From a bacterium (GTDB taxonomy: Bacteria > Patescibacteriota > Patescibacteriia > S139-126), in assembly GCA_030666865.1 (NCBI GenBank), contig DAOUWZ010000001.1, positions 1 through 44,752 of the forward strand: a DNA stretch of 44,752 nucleotides, read 5' to 3'. The translations under genes and the position numbers were made by a program. The notes beneath the pieces were generated by a model, which saw nothing but the letters and a program-made list of their open reading frames with translations, had not been told where the DNA came from and made no database searches. This document shows positions 37,136 to 44,752 of this stretch, piece by piece (position 1 is the first letter of the stretch; each line of letters starts with the position of its first letter).

Positions 37136-37408
37136 ATGCCAAATACAAAATCAGCTGCGAAAGAATTGCGTAAAACTGAAAAAAGAACAAAACGTAATAA
37201 TAGAATAAAAAGCAACATAAAATCACTGATAAAAAAATTGGAAAAAGCTTTGCAAGATACCAATGACAAAACAGCCAAAGAACTTTATATAAAAATTCAG
37301 TCAGCTATTGATAAAGCGGCTAAGAAAAAAATTCTCAAAAAAAATACTGCCTCCAGAAAAAAATCACGGCTGACAAAAAAAATAAATTCAAGCAAAAAGA
37401 CTAAATAA
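37136..37408 (+). CDS. rpsT: 30S ribosomal protein S20
   Basis: MPNTKSAAKELRKTEKRTKRNNRIKSNIKSLIKKL...AIDKAAKKKILKKNTASRKKSRLTKKI. Confidence 0.93.
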   Translation: MPNTKSAAKELRKTEKRTKRNNRIKSNIKSLIKKLEKALQDTNDKTAKELYIKIQSAIDKAAKKKILKKNTASRKKSRLTKKINSSKKTK

Positions 37409-37443
37409 AAAACATCCCTCTAATTCGGGGGATATTTTTTATT
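37406..37443 (+). terminator. Terminator after rpsT
   Basis: AAAAACATCCC-TCTAATTC-GGGGGATATTTTTT. Confidence 0.6.
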
Positions 37444-37452
37444 ATTCCTAAT

Positions 37453-38415
37453 CTAAATATTCAAAATGAATAAATCAAGCAATAACTCCTGATTCTTTTC
37501 ACCAGTTTTCATTTGTATATCAGTCTTCAATAACAGCTGATAAATCCTTTTCAATTGTGGCAATGAAAAATTCTTAACCAATGGCAATGACTTTTGTACT
37601 ACATACGGATGAAGACCAAGTTCTTTGGCAACTTCACTGCTAGTATAACCATTTTTTTCCAGCACCTCTTTTACCAATATCAATACTCTAAACTGCCAAA
37701 TCATTTTGGCAAAAAGTTCTGAAGGATCACTGCCGGCTAACAACTGATTTTTAAAAAGTTTTAATGCTTGTTTTTTATTATTTTTTGCCAAAGCATCAGT
37801 AAACAACCAAATATTATCACTTACTCTGGCTTCAACCAAAAGTTCTAGGTCTTTGCTAGTAATTTCTTCATCTTTCTTATATAAAATCAATTTATTCAAC
37901 TCATTATATAGGTGCCATAAATTATTCCCCGCTAAACTGATCAAATTTCTAGCAACTGATTGATTTATTTTTACTCCTTCCTGACTCGCTTGATTAATAA
38001 TCCATTTTTCCAATTGTATGGCTGATAAACTTTTAAACTCTTGAGAAAATTTTTCTTTACTTAATTTTTGATATAATGGTATTTTTGCAATTTTTTTTAA
38101 CTGATCAGTGTCAACAATAAATTCCCAAAAAACTACTACATTCTCATCAGCCTTATCTAATAATTCTATAATTTGTTCTTGATTCTTTTTTGACAAGCCT
38201 TGTTGCAATAAATTTTTGATTATTACCATTCTCTCTTTCGAAAACAGAGCCGGGGACAATATTTGTTCTCTTAAAATATTAATATCAAAATCATCACCTT
38301 CCATCACAACAATGTTTGATCCGGTTGTATCAACTTTCTCTTTAAATTTCTTTTTTATATCCTGAAGCTTGTGCCAAGAACGGAAACTATCGTTTCCATG
38401 AATAAATATAATCAT
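37453..38415 (-). CDS. holA: DNA polymerase III subunit delta
   Basis: MIIFIHGNDSFRSWHKLQDIKKKF; LFTDALAKNNKKQALKLFKNQLLAGSDPSELFAKMIWQFRVL typical of HolA. Confidence 0.88.
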   Translation of the reverse strand: MIIFIHGNDSFRSWHKLQDIKKKFKEKVDTTGSNIVVMEGDDFDINILREQILSPALFSKERMVIIKNLLQQGLSKKNQEQIIELLDKADENVVVFWEFIVDTDQLKKIAKIPLYQKLSKEKFSQEFKSLSAIQLEKWIINQASQEGVKINQSVARNLISLAGNNLWHLYNELNKLILYKKDEEITSKDLELLVEARVSDNIWLFTDALAKNNKKQALKLFKNQLLAGSDPSELFAKMIWQFRVLILVKEVLEKNGYTSSEVAKELGLHPYVVQKSLPLVKNFSLPQLKRIYQLLLKTDIQMKTGEKNQELLLDLFILNI

Positions 38416-38792
38416 AAAATTAACAATTCTTACTCAGGTCTACTGTATCAAAAAAACAGACTAATTCCAATTGGATAATTTGTATATAAGTTAGTCGCTG
38501 TATAAAATAAACTTTATACAACTAGTCTTGCCAAAAACCTTATAATCTGGTATTTTAAAATTTGCATAGCAGTTATGCATTTTTTTTGATAAAATATAAA
38601 TAATCTGGGCGTGTTCCTCCTTCGTCCCGCTATCGCGGGACTACGGCGGACAAGAGCTTCCCGCTTACACTTCGTTACTGCGGGACAGGCCCGCCGAGTC
38701 GGCAGGGCAGGCAGCTGTACCAGCTTCGCTTCCATGTTATTACTAACAGATTGTTCATATCAATTAAATATTTTTACTATTACCCATTACAT

Positions 38793-38869
38793 GGGCGTGT
38801 AGCTCAGCTGGTTAGAGCGCTTCACTGATAATGAAGAGGTCGGAGGTTCGAGTCCCCCCACGCCCACCA
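38793..38869 (+). tRNA. tRNA-Ile (GAT)
   Basis: GGGCGTG acceptor pairs with CACGCCC; anticodon loop CTGATAA; encoded CCA. Confidence 0.95.
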
Positions 38870-38893
38870 TCCTTCGCACATGTGCGAAGGATG
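38868..38893. repeat. 26-nt perfect palindrome starting at the tRNA-Ile CCA
   Basis: CATCCTTCGCACA|TGTGCGAAGGATG. Confidence 0.8.
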
Positions 38894-39023
38894 TCCGCCG
38901 GCTTGTCCGTCATAGCTTTTTGGCGACGATGGAAGCTTTAGCGTAGGCTGGGCAAGATTACTTAATCTTACTCTTCTGCTACTATGTGCTACGGCTGGCA
39001 CAGCCATTATAAATATTATTCAT

Positions 39024-39128
39024 GCCGAGGTAGCTCAGTTCCCGCTATGCAGCGGGACAGGATCCGAGCAGTGGACTGAAAATCCACGTGTCGGCAGTTC
39101 CCTGCCTGCCGGCAGGCAGGAATTCTGC
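39024..39128 (+). pseudogene. Degenerate tRNA-Phe (GAA) interrupted by two palindromic insertions in D-loop and T-loop, 3' acceptor lost
   Basis: Relative to the intact tRNA-Phe at 39197: D-loop carries TCCCGCT-ATGC-AGCGGGA... (39040-39057), T-loop carries CCTGCCTGCCGGCAGGCAGG (39101-39120), and CCTCGGCACCA is absent. Confidence 0.85.
39101..39120. repeat. 20-nt perfect palindrome CCTGCCTGCCGGCAGGCAGG inside the degenerate tRNA-Phe
   Basis: Exact core also at 25834-25853 and 37015-37034. Confidence 0.9.
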
Positions 39129-39196
39129 ATCTTATAAATCAAATTTTATATCCTTAATATATATTGCTAAAATAAATATTTTTACTTTCTCATGAC

Positions 39197-39271
39197 GCCG
39201 AGGTAGCTCAGTGGTAGAGCAGTGGACTGAAAATCCACGTGTCGGCAGTTCAATTCTGCCCCTCGGCACCA
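39197..39271 (+). tRNA. tRNA-Phe (GAA)
   Basis: GCCGAGG/CCTCGGC acceptor; anticodon loop CTGAAAA; encoded CCA. Confidence 0.95.
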
Positions 39272-39293
39272 TGAGAAAGTAAAAATAAATTAT

Positions 39294-39370
39294 CGGGGTG
39301 TGGCGCAGTTGGCTAGCGCGCTTGGTTTGGGACCAAGAGGTCGTGGGTTCGAGTCCCACTACCCCGACCA
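39294..39370 (+). tRNA. tRNA-Pro (TGG)
   Basis: CGGGGTG/TACCCCG acceptor; anticodon loop TTTGGGA; encoded CCA. Confidence 0.94.
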
Positions 39371-39473
39371 TTCGACTTTGTTCGTCGTTTTAATATATAA
39401 CATGATTTATTATTAGTTATTACTTATTAATAATTGCCTGTGGCGGGCCTGCCCGCCGAAGCTTTATGCGAAG

Positions 39474-39548
39474 GCGGGTATTGTATAATGGCTATTATGT
39501 CAGCCTTCCAAGCTGAAGATGGGGGTTCGATTCCCCCTACCCGCTCCA
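39474..39548 (+). tRNA. tRNA-Gly (TCC)
   Basis: GCGGGTA/TACCCGC acceptor; anticodon loop CTTCCAA; encoded CCA. Confidence 0.93.
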
Positions 39549-39586
39549 ACAAAAAATACTTATCGTGAGATAAGTATTTTTTGTTG
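39547..39586 (+). terminator. Hairpin directly after tRNA-Gly, probable terminator
   Basis: CAACAAAAAATACTTATC-GTGA-GATAAGTATTTTTTGTTG, 18-bp perfect stem. Confidence 0.65.
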
Positions 39587-39637
39587 GTTGAATTATAAAA
39601 TGCCCGACTGATGCATATGCGGGCATTTTTTCTGTTA

Positions 39638-39925
39638 CTAATTTAACTCAATTTGAGTTTTGGGGTTAGTAGTGCCAACCACTATATAAGAACCAGGTTT
39701 TGCGTCATCAGCATGTAATTCTTCAATCTTAATTGCATAGCTATACTTAGCTGGCCGACCATTCTTTGATCTTATTTTAATTACTGAAAAAGTAACCTTG
39801 CCTAAAATCGGCTTCCGCTTACTAAACTTAACAACGCACTCTGAAATCTCATGTTTTTCCCCATAAGGAATGTCACCTTGATGAGCTAAAAAATAATCTT
39901 GAATTGTCTGTGCGGCTTTAATCAC
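39638..39925 (-). CDS. Hypothetical protein (95 aa)
   Basis: Intact ORF with SD (AAGGAGGTGATT) just upstream; no family recognised. Confidence 0.6.
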   Translation of the reverse strand: MIKAAQTIQDYFLAHQGDIPYGEKHEISECVVKFSKRKPILGKVTFSVIKIRSKNGRPAKYSYAIKIEELHADDAKPGSYIVVGTTNPKTQIELN

Positions 39926-39999
39926 CTCCTTATAAACGGTATAATTAATGAGCTATTGAGATAATTATAAAACTACTACATTATATTATTATAAACCAA

Positions 40000-40313
40000 A
40001 TGAACTTTTATCAAAATGTGTATAAAATTGTAAAAAAATCCCTCAAGGCGGAATAATGACCTATGGACAAATCGCGGCTATTATTTCAACACCAAGAGCA
40101 GCCAGAGTGGTCGGTTTTGCTCTTCGCGCTCTACCAGCTAACACCAATATTCCCTGGCAAAGAGTCATTAATAGCCAAGGAATTATTAGTATTCATAATC
40201 AAATTTTTACACCTCAACTACAAGCCGAACTTCTGAAAAAAGAAGGTATTCGCGTTGAAAAATGTGATGATAATTATATTATTGATTTAGATAAATACTT
40301 AGTTGCCGTATAA
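40000..40313 (+). pseudogene. Alkyltransferase-like (ATL/MGMT C-domain) protein, split by a 1-nt frameshift in a poly-A tract
   Basis: Frame 1: ATG at 40000, MNFYQNVYKIVKK; after A7 (40032-40038) the frame must shift to read IPQGGIMTYGQIAAIISTPRAARVVGFALRALP..NIPWQRVINSQG. ORF track lists only 40056-40313. Confidence 0.75.
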
Positions 40314-40439
40314 AAATAGATATCCACTCTATACAATTGACAATATTAACTAAAGTTGATATCATATTATCAACCCAAAAATGGGTATTTTTTATTTAAG
40401 TTAAGGCTCTTTAGCAAAATTAAACATTGAAACACTTGT

Positions 40440-40952
40440 ATGAAACGTATTTTTAAGAAATGCATGAAGAAGTATGTAGTAATCTCTCTATTGGTAATGA
40501 TGTCATTTCTATTTTTATTACCGCAGGCAGAAATATTAGCGCAAAGCGAAACTACAGCTTCACCAGAAATCACCGGGGAGAGTGAAATCTTAACAGAAAC
40601 AAAACTTGAAAATAAAAAAAATATAGTTCTACCAGTCAATGAAATTAAAATCAGAAAAAAAGTTGTAGTTACTGCTACTGCTTACAATGCTGTACCATGG
40701 CAAACTGATGACACGCCATGCATCGCCGCTGACGGAACCAATGTCTGCGCCAATCCTGATTTGAATATTATTGCTGCAAATTGGCTTCCTTTTGGCACAA
40801 AGGTTAGAATCCCGGAATATTTCGGCGATACAATCTTTGAAGTCCATGATCGGATGAATAAACGATATTCTGATCGGGTGGATATATTGATGAAATCAAT
40901 ACCAGAAGCTAAACAATTTGGCAGAAGACAAATAGAACTTGAAATACTTTAG
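40440..40952 (+). CDS. Secreted 3D-domain (double-psi beta-barrel) protein
   Basis: N-terminal signal/TM segment; VVVTATAYNAVPWQTDDTPCIAADGT...IIAANWLPFGTKVRIP...FEVHDRMNKRYSDRVDIL. Confidence 0.8.
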   Translation: MKRIFKKCMKKYVVISLLVMMSFLFLLPQAEILAQSETTASPEITGESEILTETKLENKKNIVLPVNEIKIRKKVVVTATAYNAVPWQTDDTPCIAADGTNVCANPDLNIIAANWLPFGTKVRIPEYFGDTIFEVHDRMNKRYSDRVDILMKSIPEAKQFGRRQIELEIL

Positions 40953-40956
40953 ACTC

Positions 40957-41105
40957 ACTGCATAATAAGTTACATAACGAAATTTTTAGATTTTGAGATA
41001 AATTTTTAAAATAATTTTTGAAGTTTAGCTAGAAGCTTAAGCTGAAAATATTTTTTAAAAATTTAGCCAAAATGTATAATTGCAGTAGTAAAATTATTAT
41101 GCAGT
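40957..41105. mobile_element. MITE-like hairpin element with 12-bp TIRs
   Basis: ACTGCATAATAA (40957-40968) / TTATTATGCAGT (41094-41105); internal arms partly complementary around AGCTTAAGCT (41033-41042). Confidence 0.5.
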
Positions 41106-41111
41106 TGGTCT

Positions 41112-41149
41112 TCAATATAAAAATCCCCGTTAGGGGATTTTTATATTGA
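41112..41149 (+). terminator. Bidirectional-type terminator hairpin
   Basis: TCAATATAAAAATCCCC-GTTA-GGGGATTTTTATATTGA, 17-bp perfect stem. Confidence 0.75.
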
Positions 41150-41222
41150 TTTTCCATTAAATTTTTGATAATGTATTAATACTTATACTTGATACATAAT
41201 ACTTCATACTAGATACTAATAC

Positions 41223-41297
41223 GGCCTGGTAGCCAAGCGGTAAGGCAGAGGTCTGCAAAACCTCTATACGGGGGTTCGAATCCCCCCCAGGCCTCCA
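41223..41297 (+). tRNA. tRNA-Cys (GCA)
   Basis: GGCCTGG/CCAGGCC acceptor; anticodon loop CTGCAAA; encoded CCA. Confidence 0.95.
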
Positions 41298-41335
41298 TTC
41301 CGCGGAGCGGAATGTCCTGAGCGTAGTCGAAGGGC
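41296..41335. repeat. Palindrome plus repeat directly after tRNA-Cys
   Basis: CATTCCGC-GGA-GCGGAATG (41296-41314) followed by GTCCTGAGCGTAGTCGAAGGGC (41314-41335), a relative of the purL insertion. Confidence 0.75.
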
Positions 41336-41364
41336 TATATATCTTAATTAATTAATATAATAAT

Positions 41365-41997
41365 ATGAAAGAAAAACCATGGCGTTCACCTGCTTTAAAA
41401 AATGAAGGAATTATAGATAAAGAAGAACAAGAAAAACACCTTAAAAGATCTATAGCAAATAGTCCAACAAAAGGTCATTTAATAAAACAAGATAATACTG
41501 CTCAACCAGCTGGTAAACGAACAAACGATACGTTTGGTGGTATTCCACTAGAAGATATTTACGAAGATGAAAAAGATTTAGCTAGAGTAAATGCCAATGA
41601 AAAATTATCAGCCAAAAGAAAAAAAGAAGATCCTGCAGATGAAGAAGCTATTGGTACAGAAGGTTATAATGAAAAACAAGAAGCTGAGCTTAATGAAGAA
41701 ATTGATCCATACGAACTTATTGATGAAGAAGAAAATACAGAAATAAATGAACGATTACAAAAAGAAAAAATTACTGAAGTCAAAAAACAAAGAAAACAAC
41801 AAATGATTGATAGTAAAAGAAAAATCATTCAGACGATTCAGGAAGAAAAAAGCGGATCAAACCCTAAACTCAAAACTCTAGAAATCACTCCAAAAAATGA
41901 AAACCAAATATACCGTAAAAAAGATTTAAATTATATGGAAAAACTACTGATAAAATTCAAAATAAAAAAAGATAAAAATATAAATAAAGCTGCTTAA
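41365..41997 (+). CDS. Hypothetical highly charged protein (210 aa)
   Basis: Intact ORF rich in E/K, low complexity; no family recognised. Confidence 0.6.
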   Translation: MKEKPWRSPALKNEGIIDKEEQEKHLKRSIANSPTKGHLIKQDNTAQPAGKRTNDTFGGIPLEDIYEDEKDLARVNANEKLSAKRKKEDPADEEAIGTEGYNEKQEAELNEEIDPYELIDEEENTEINERLQKEKITEVKKQRKQQMIDSKRKIIQTIQEEKSGSNPKLKTLEITPKNENQIYRKKDLNYMEKLLIKFKIKKDKNINKAA

Positions 41998-42073
41998 AAT
42001 AAATTTCTAAATTAAATACAAAAATGCTACCATTAAAGGGTGGTATTTTTGTAAATATAATTAAATATCGTAA

Positions 42074-42094
42074 TGACAGAGCAGTGCTCTGTCA
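42074..42094. repeat. Palindromic repeat family TGACAGAGC-NNT-GCTCTGTCA, copy 3
   Basis: TGACAGAGC-AGT-GCTCTGTCA just upstream of polA. Confidence 0.75.
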
Positions 42095-42108
42095 CTACAA
42101 ATTTATAC

Positions 42109-44752
42109 ATGACTAAACAAAAAAAGGACAAATTAATAATTATCGATGGTAACGCCCTACTACACAGAGCTTTTCATGCTATTCCCCCGCTAACCACTAA
42201 AGACGGAGTAATGGTCAATGCAGTTTATGGATTTGTTACTATTTTGATGCGAGTAATGAAAGACCTAAAACCAACCCATGTAACTGCTACTTTTGATCTG
42301 AAAGCGCCAACTTTTCGCCATAAAGAATATGAGGAATACAAAGCTCATCGGGTAAAACAACCTGATGAACTATATGATCAATTACCTTTGATAAAAAAAA
42401 TAGTAAAAGCTTTTAATATCCCAATTTATGAAATAGAAGGATTTGAAGCTGATGATATTATTGGCACTGTCAGCAAGCAACTGGATCCAATAGATAATAT
42501 TGAATCTTATATTATTACTGGCGATTTAGACGCTTTGCAGTTGGTGGATGACAACACCAAAGTATATACTTTGAAAAAAACAATCGCTGATACTATTATC
42601 TACGATGAGGCGGAAGTAATCAAAAAATATGATGGACTAAAACCTTGCCAACTTATTGATTATAAAGCCCTACGCGGAGACCCGTCTGACAATATTCCTG
42701 GGGCGCGAGGAATTGGTGAAAAAACTGCCATAGAACTTCTTAATGAATTCAAAACCCTGACGGATCTTTATAAAAAATTCAAAAAATCAAATAAAATAAA
42801 ACCAAGAATTAAAGATTTGCTAACTGAATATGAGGACGATGCTTGGTTATCGCAAAAATTAGCTACCATTGTTACCGATGTGCCAATTAATTTCAATATT
42901 GAAGATTGCTTGTTTACCGGGGTAGATAAAAATAAAACAGTAAAAATATTTCAAGAATTGGAATTCAGAACTTTATTGGGGAAAATACCAGAACTTGAAT
43001 CTAAATTAAAAGTTGATGATAATCCGGCAACAAAAACGACTACCAAAAATAAGTATAAATTGATAGCTGATAATAAAAAATTTCAAACTTTTTTAAACCA
43101 ACTAGCTAAACAAAAAATATTTGCAATTGATACTGAAACTTCTGGACTAGATCCGCTGACTTGTGAACTGATTGGGATTAGTATCTCTTGGAAGCCCGAG
43201 GAGGCATATTATATTGATTGGCAATCTATAAAAAATGCTAACCTAGAGCCATTAAAAAAAATATTAGCCGATGAAAACATAAAAAAAATCGGTCATAACA
43301 TAAAATTTGATATGGCAATTTTGGAAAATGCTAACCTGCCCCTACAAGGAGCTGATTTTGACACTATGATCGCAGCTTATTTGATAAATCCGGGAGAAAG
43401 AAGATTTAAACTAGATAATTTAGCTTTTAGTGAATTTGGGCATCAAATGATTCCAATTGAATACTTAATTGGTAAAAAAGGCAAAGGTCAGCTGACTATG
43501 GATCAAATTGATAAAGAGAAAATATATGACTATGCTTGTGAAGACGCTGATTATACTTTCCGGCTCTACGAAATTCTAGAAAAAAATCTAAAGAAAAAAC
43601 AACTGGGTGAACTTTTTAAAAATATTGAAATGCCGCTGATTCCTGTTTTACTTCTGATGGAAAAGAATGGTGTCAAAATAAATAAAAAATATTTGAGCAA
43701 AATTGAGAACCTAGTCAGTAAACAAATCAAAGCTCTGGAAAAAAATATTTATAAATTATCAGGTGAAGAATTTAATATTGCTTCTCCTAAACAATTGAAA
43801 GAGATATTATTTACTAAACTTAATATTTCTACCGAGGGCCTGAAAAAAACCAAAACTGGTGTATCTACTGCAGCCGGGGAATTGGAAAAAATGAAGGACC
43901 TACACCCAATCATTCCATTGATTTCTGAATATCGAGAACTAGCTAAACTAAATTCCACTTATATCAAGGCTCTACCAGAACTGATAAATAAAACTACAGC
44001 CAGAATTCATACCAGTTACAACCAAACCATCACCGCCACAGGCAGACTATCATCTTCAAATCCAAATTTGCAAAATATTCCGATTCGCACTCCGCTTGGC
44101 AAAAAAATCCGCGGGGCGTTTATTGCTGACAAAGGTAATAAACTAATTACGGCTGATTATTCTCAAATAGAACTCAGAGTAGTGGCCCATCTGTCAGAAG
44201 ACCAAAATATGATCAATGCTTTCAAACAAAATAAAGATATTCACCAAACTACGGCGGCTTTTATTTTTGATGTACCGTTTGATAAAGTTGATAGCGATAT
44301 GAGACGCAAAGCCAAAGAGGTTAATTTTGGCATTATGTATGGTATGGGCGCTTTTGGTCTGGCACAAAGAACTGGCATTTCCCGGTTTGAAGCTAAAGAA
44401 TTTATTGACCGTTATTTTGCCAAATATGCCAAAATGAAAAAATATACTGAGGATATTATTACCAAAGCTCATGAACTCGGGTTTGTAAAAACACTTTTTG
44501 ATCGAGTTAGGTACCTGCCAGACATAAATTCCAGCATGGCGATGGTGCGCAACGCCGCTGAACGAGCTGCTATCAACCTCCCTATTCAAGGTACTAGCGC
44601 TGATATCATGAAACTAGCCATGATTGCGGTTTATCATAAACTACAAACAGAAAAATTAACTGCTAAGCTCATTATGCAGGTTCATGATGAATTAATTTTG
44701 GAAGTTCCGAAAAATGAAGTAGGAAAAATATCTAAACTACTAAAACAAGAAA
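42109..44752 (+). CDS. polA: DNA polymerase I (partial, runs off window end)
   Basis: ATG at 42109; 5' nuclease (IIDGNALLHRAFHA...RGDPSDNIPGARGIGEKTA), 3'-5' exo (IDTETSGLDP), polymerase (ATGRLSSSNPNLQNIPIRT, DYSQIELRVVAHLS, MQVHDELILEVP). Missing from the ORF track because no stop occurs in the window. Confidence 0.97.
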   Translation, partial: MTKQKKDKLIIIDGNALLHRAFHAIPPLTTKDGVMVNAVYGFVTILMRVMKDLKPTHVTATFDLKAPTFRHKEYEEYKAHRVKQPDELYDQLPLIKKIVKAFNIPIYEIEGFEADDIIGTVSKQLDPIDNIESYIITGDLDALQLVDDNTKVYTLKKTIADTIIYDEAEVIKKYDGLKPCQLIDYKALRGDPSDNIPGARGIGEKTAIELLNEFKTLTDLYKKFKKSNKIKPRIKDLLTEYEDDAWLSQKLATIVTDVPINFNIEDCLFTGVDKNKTVKIFQELEFRTLLGKIPELESKLKVDDNPATKTTTKNKYKLIADNKKFQTFLNQLAKQKIFAIDTETSGLDPLTCELIGISISWKPEEAYYIDWQSIKNANLEPLKKILADENIKKIGHNIKFDMAILENANLPLQGADFDTMIAAYLINPGERRFKLDNLAFSEFGHQMIPIEYLIGKKGKGQLTMDQIDKEKIYDYACEDADYTFRLYEILEKNLKKKQLGELFKNIEMPLIPVLLLMEKNGVKINKKYLSKIENLVSKQIKALEKNIYKLSGEEFNIASPKQLKEILFTKLNISTEGLKKTKTGVSTAAGELEKMKDLHPIIPLISEYRELAKLNSTYIKALPELINKTTARIHTSYNQTITATGRLSSSNPNLQNIPIRTPLGKKIRGAFIADKGNKLITADYSQIELRVVAHLSEDQNMINAFKQNKDIHQTTAAFIFDVPFDKVDSDMRRKAKEVNFGIMYGMGAFGLAQRTGISRFEAKEFIDRYFAKYAKMKKYTEDIITKAHELGFVKTLFDRVRYLPDINSSMAMVRNAAERAAINLPIQGTSADIMKLAMIAVYHKLQTEKLTAKLIMQVHDELILEVPKNEVGKISKLLKQE

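Noticed and set aside
38514-39007. ORFs 38514-38735, 38611-38802 and 38822-39007
   Set aside because: They cover GC-rich palindromic repeats and tRNA-Ile; no coding features and overlapping on opposite strands.
39024-39128. Functional tRNA-Phe with introns
   Set aside because: Inserts are in the D- and T-loops with no intron splice features, and the 3' acceptor strand and CCA are missing.
39132-39371. ORF MVGVVGLEPTTSWSQTKRASQLRHTP...GRIELPTRGFSVHCSTTELPRR
   Set aside because: Antisense translation of the tRNA-Phe and tRNA-Pro genes; a well-known spurious ORF type.

Overview
A 44.7-kb chromosomal window, AT-rich, whose gene content and short-palindrome load suggest a Patescibacteria/CPR-type bacterium (inference, no phylogeny run). 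Contents from left to right: a truncated IS200/IS605 TnpA remnant; rpoC and rpoB (minus); a MurE-like ligase, DUF1003 protein, sugar nucleotidyltransferase, FemAB and ruvA (minus); uvrB (plus); a long minus-strand purine block (purH, purN, purD, purF, purB, purE, purC, purQ with a PurS-like C-terminus, purM, purL, purA, NUDIX, folD, guaA); divergent guaB; a cytidylyltransferase-TruB fusion; rpsT; holA; a tRNA cluster (Ile, degenerate Phe, Phe, Pro, Gly); an ATL-like gene with an apparent frameshift; a 3D-domain protein; tRNA-Cys; and polA running off the end. The most unusual signal is a set of short, mostly palindromic elements. They occur between genes, inside protein genes as in-frame peptides (purL, guaA, purQ), and twice inside the loops of a duplicated tRNA-Phe, resembling in behaviour the Rickettsia palindromic elements. 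There are also three 107-155 bp MITE-like hairpin elements with 12-22 bp perfect terminal inverted repeats, and inverted repeats starting at the CCA end of four of the five intact tRNA genes. No CRISPR array, rRNA or recognisable defence system was seen.
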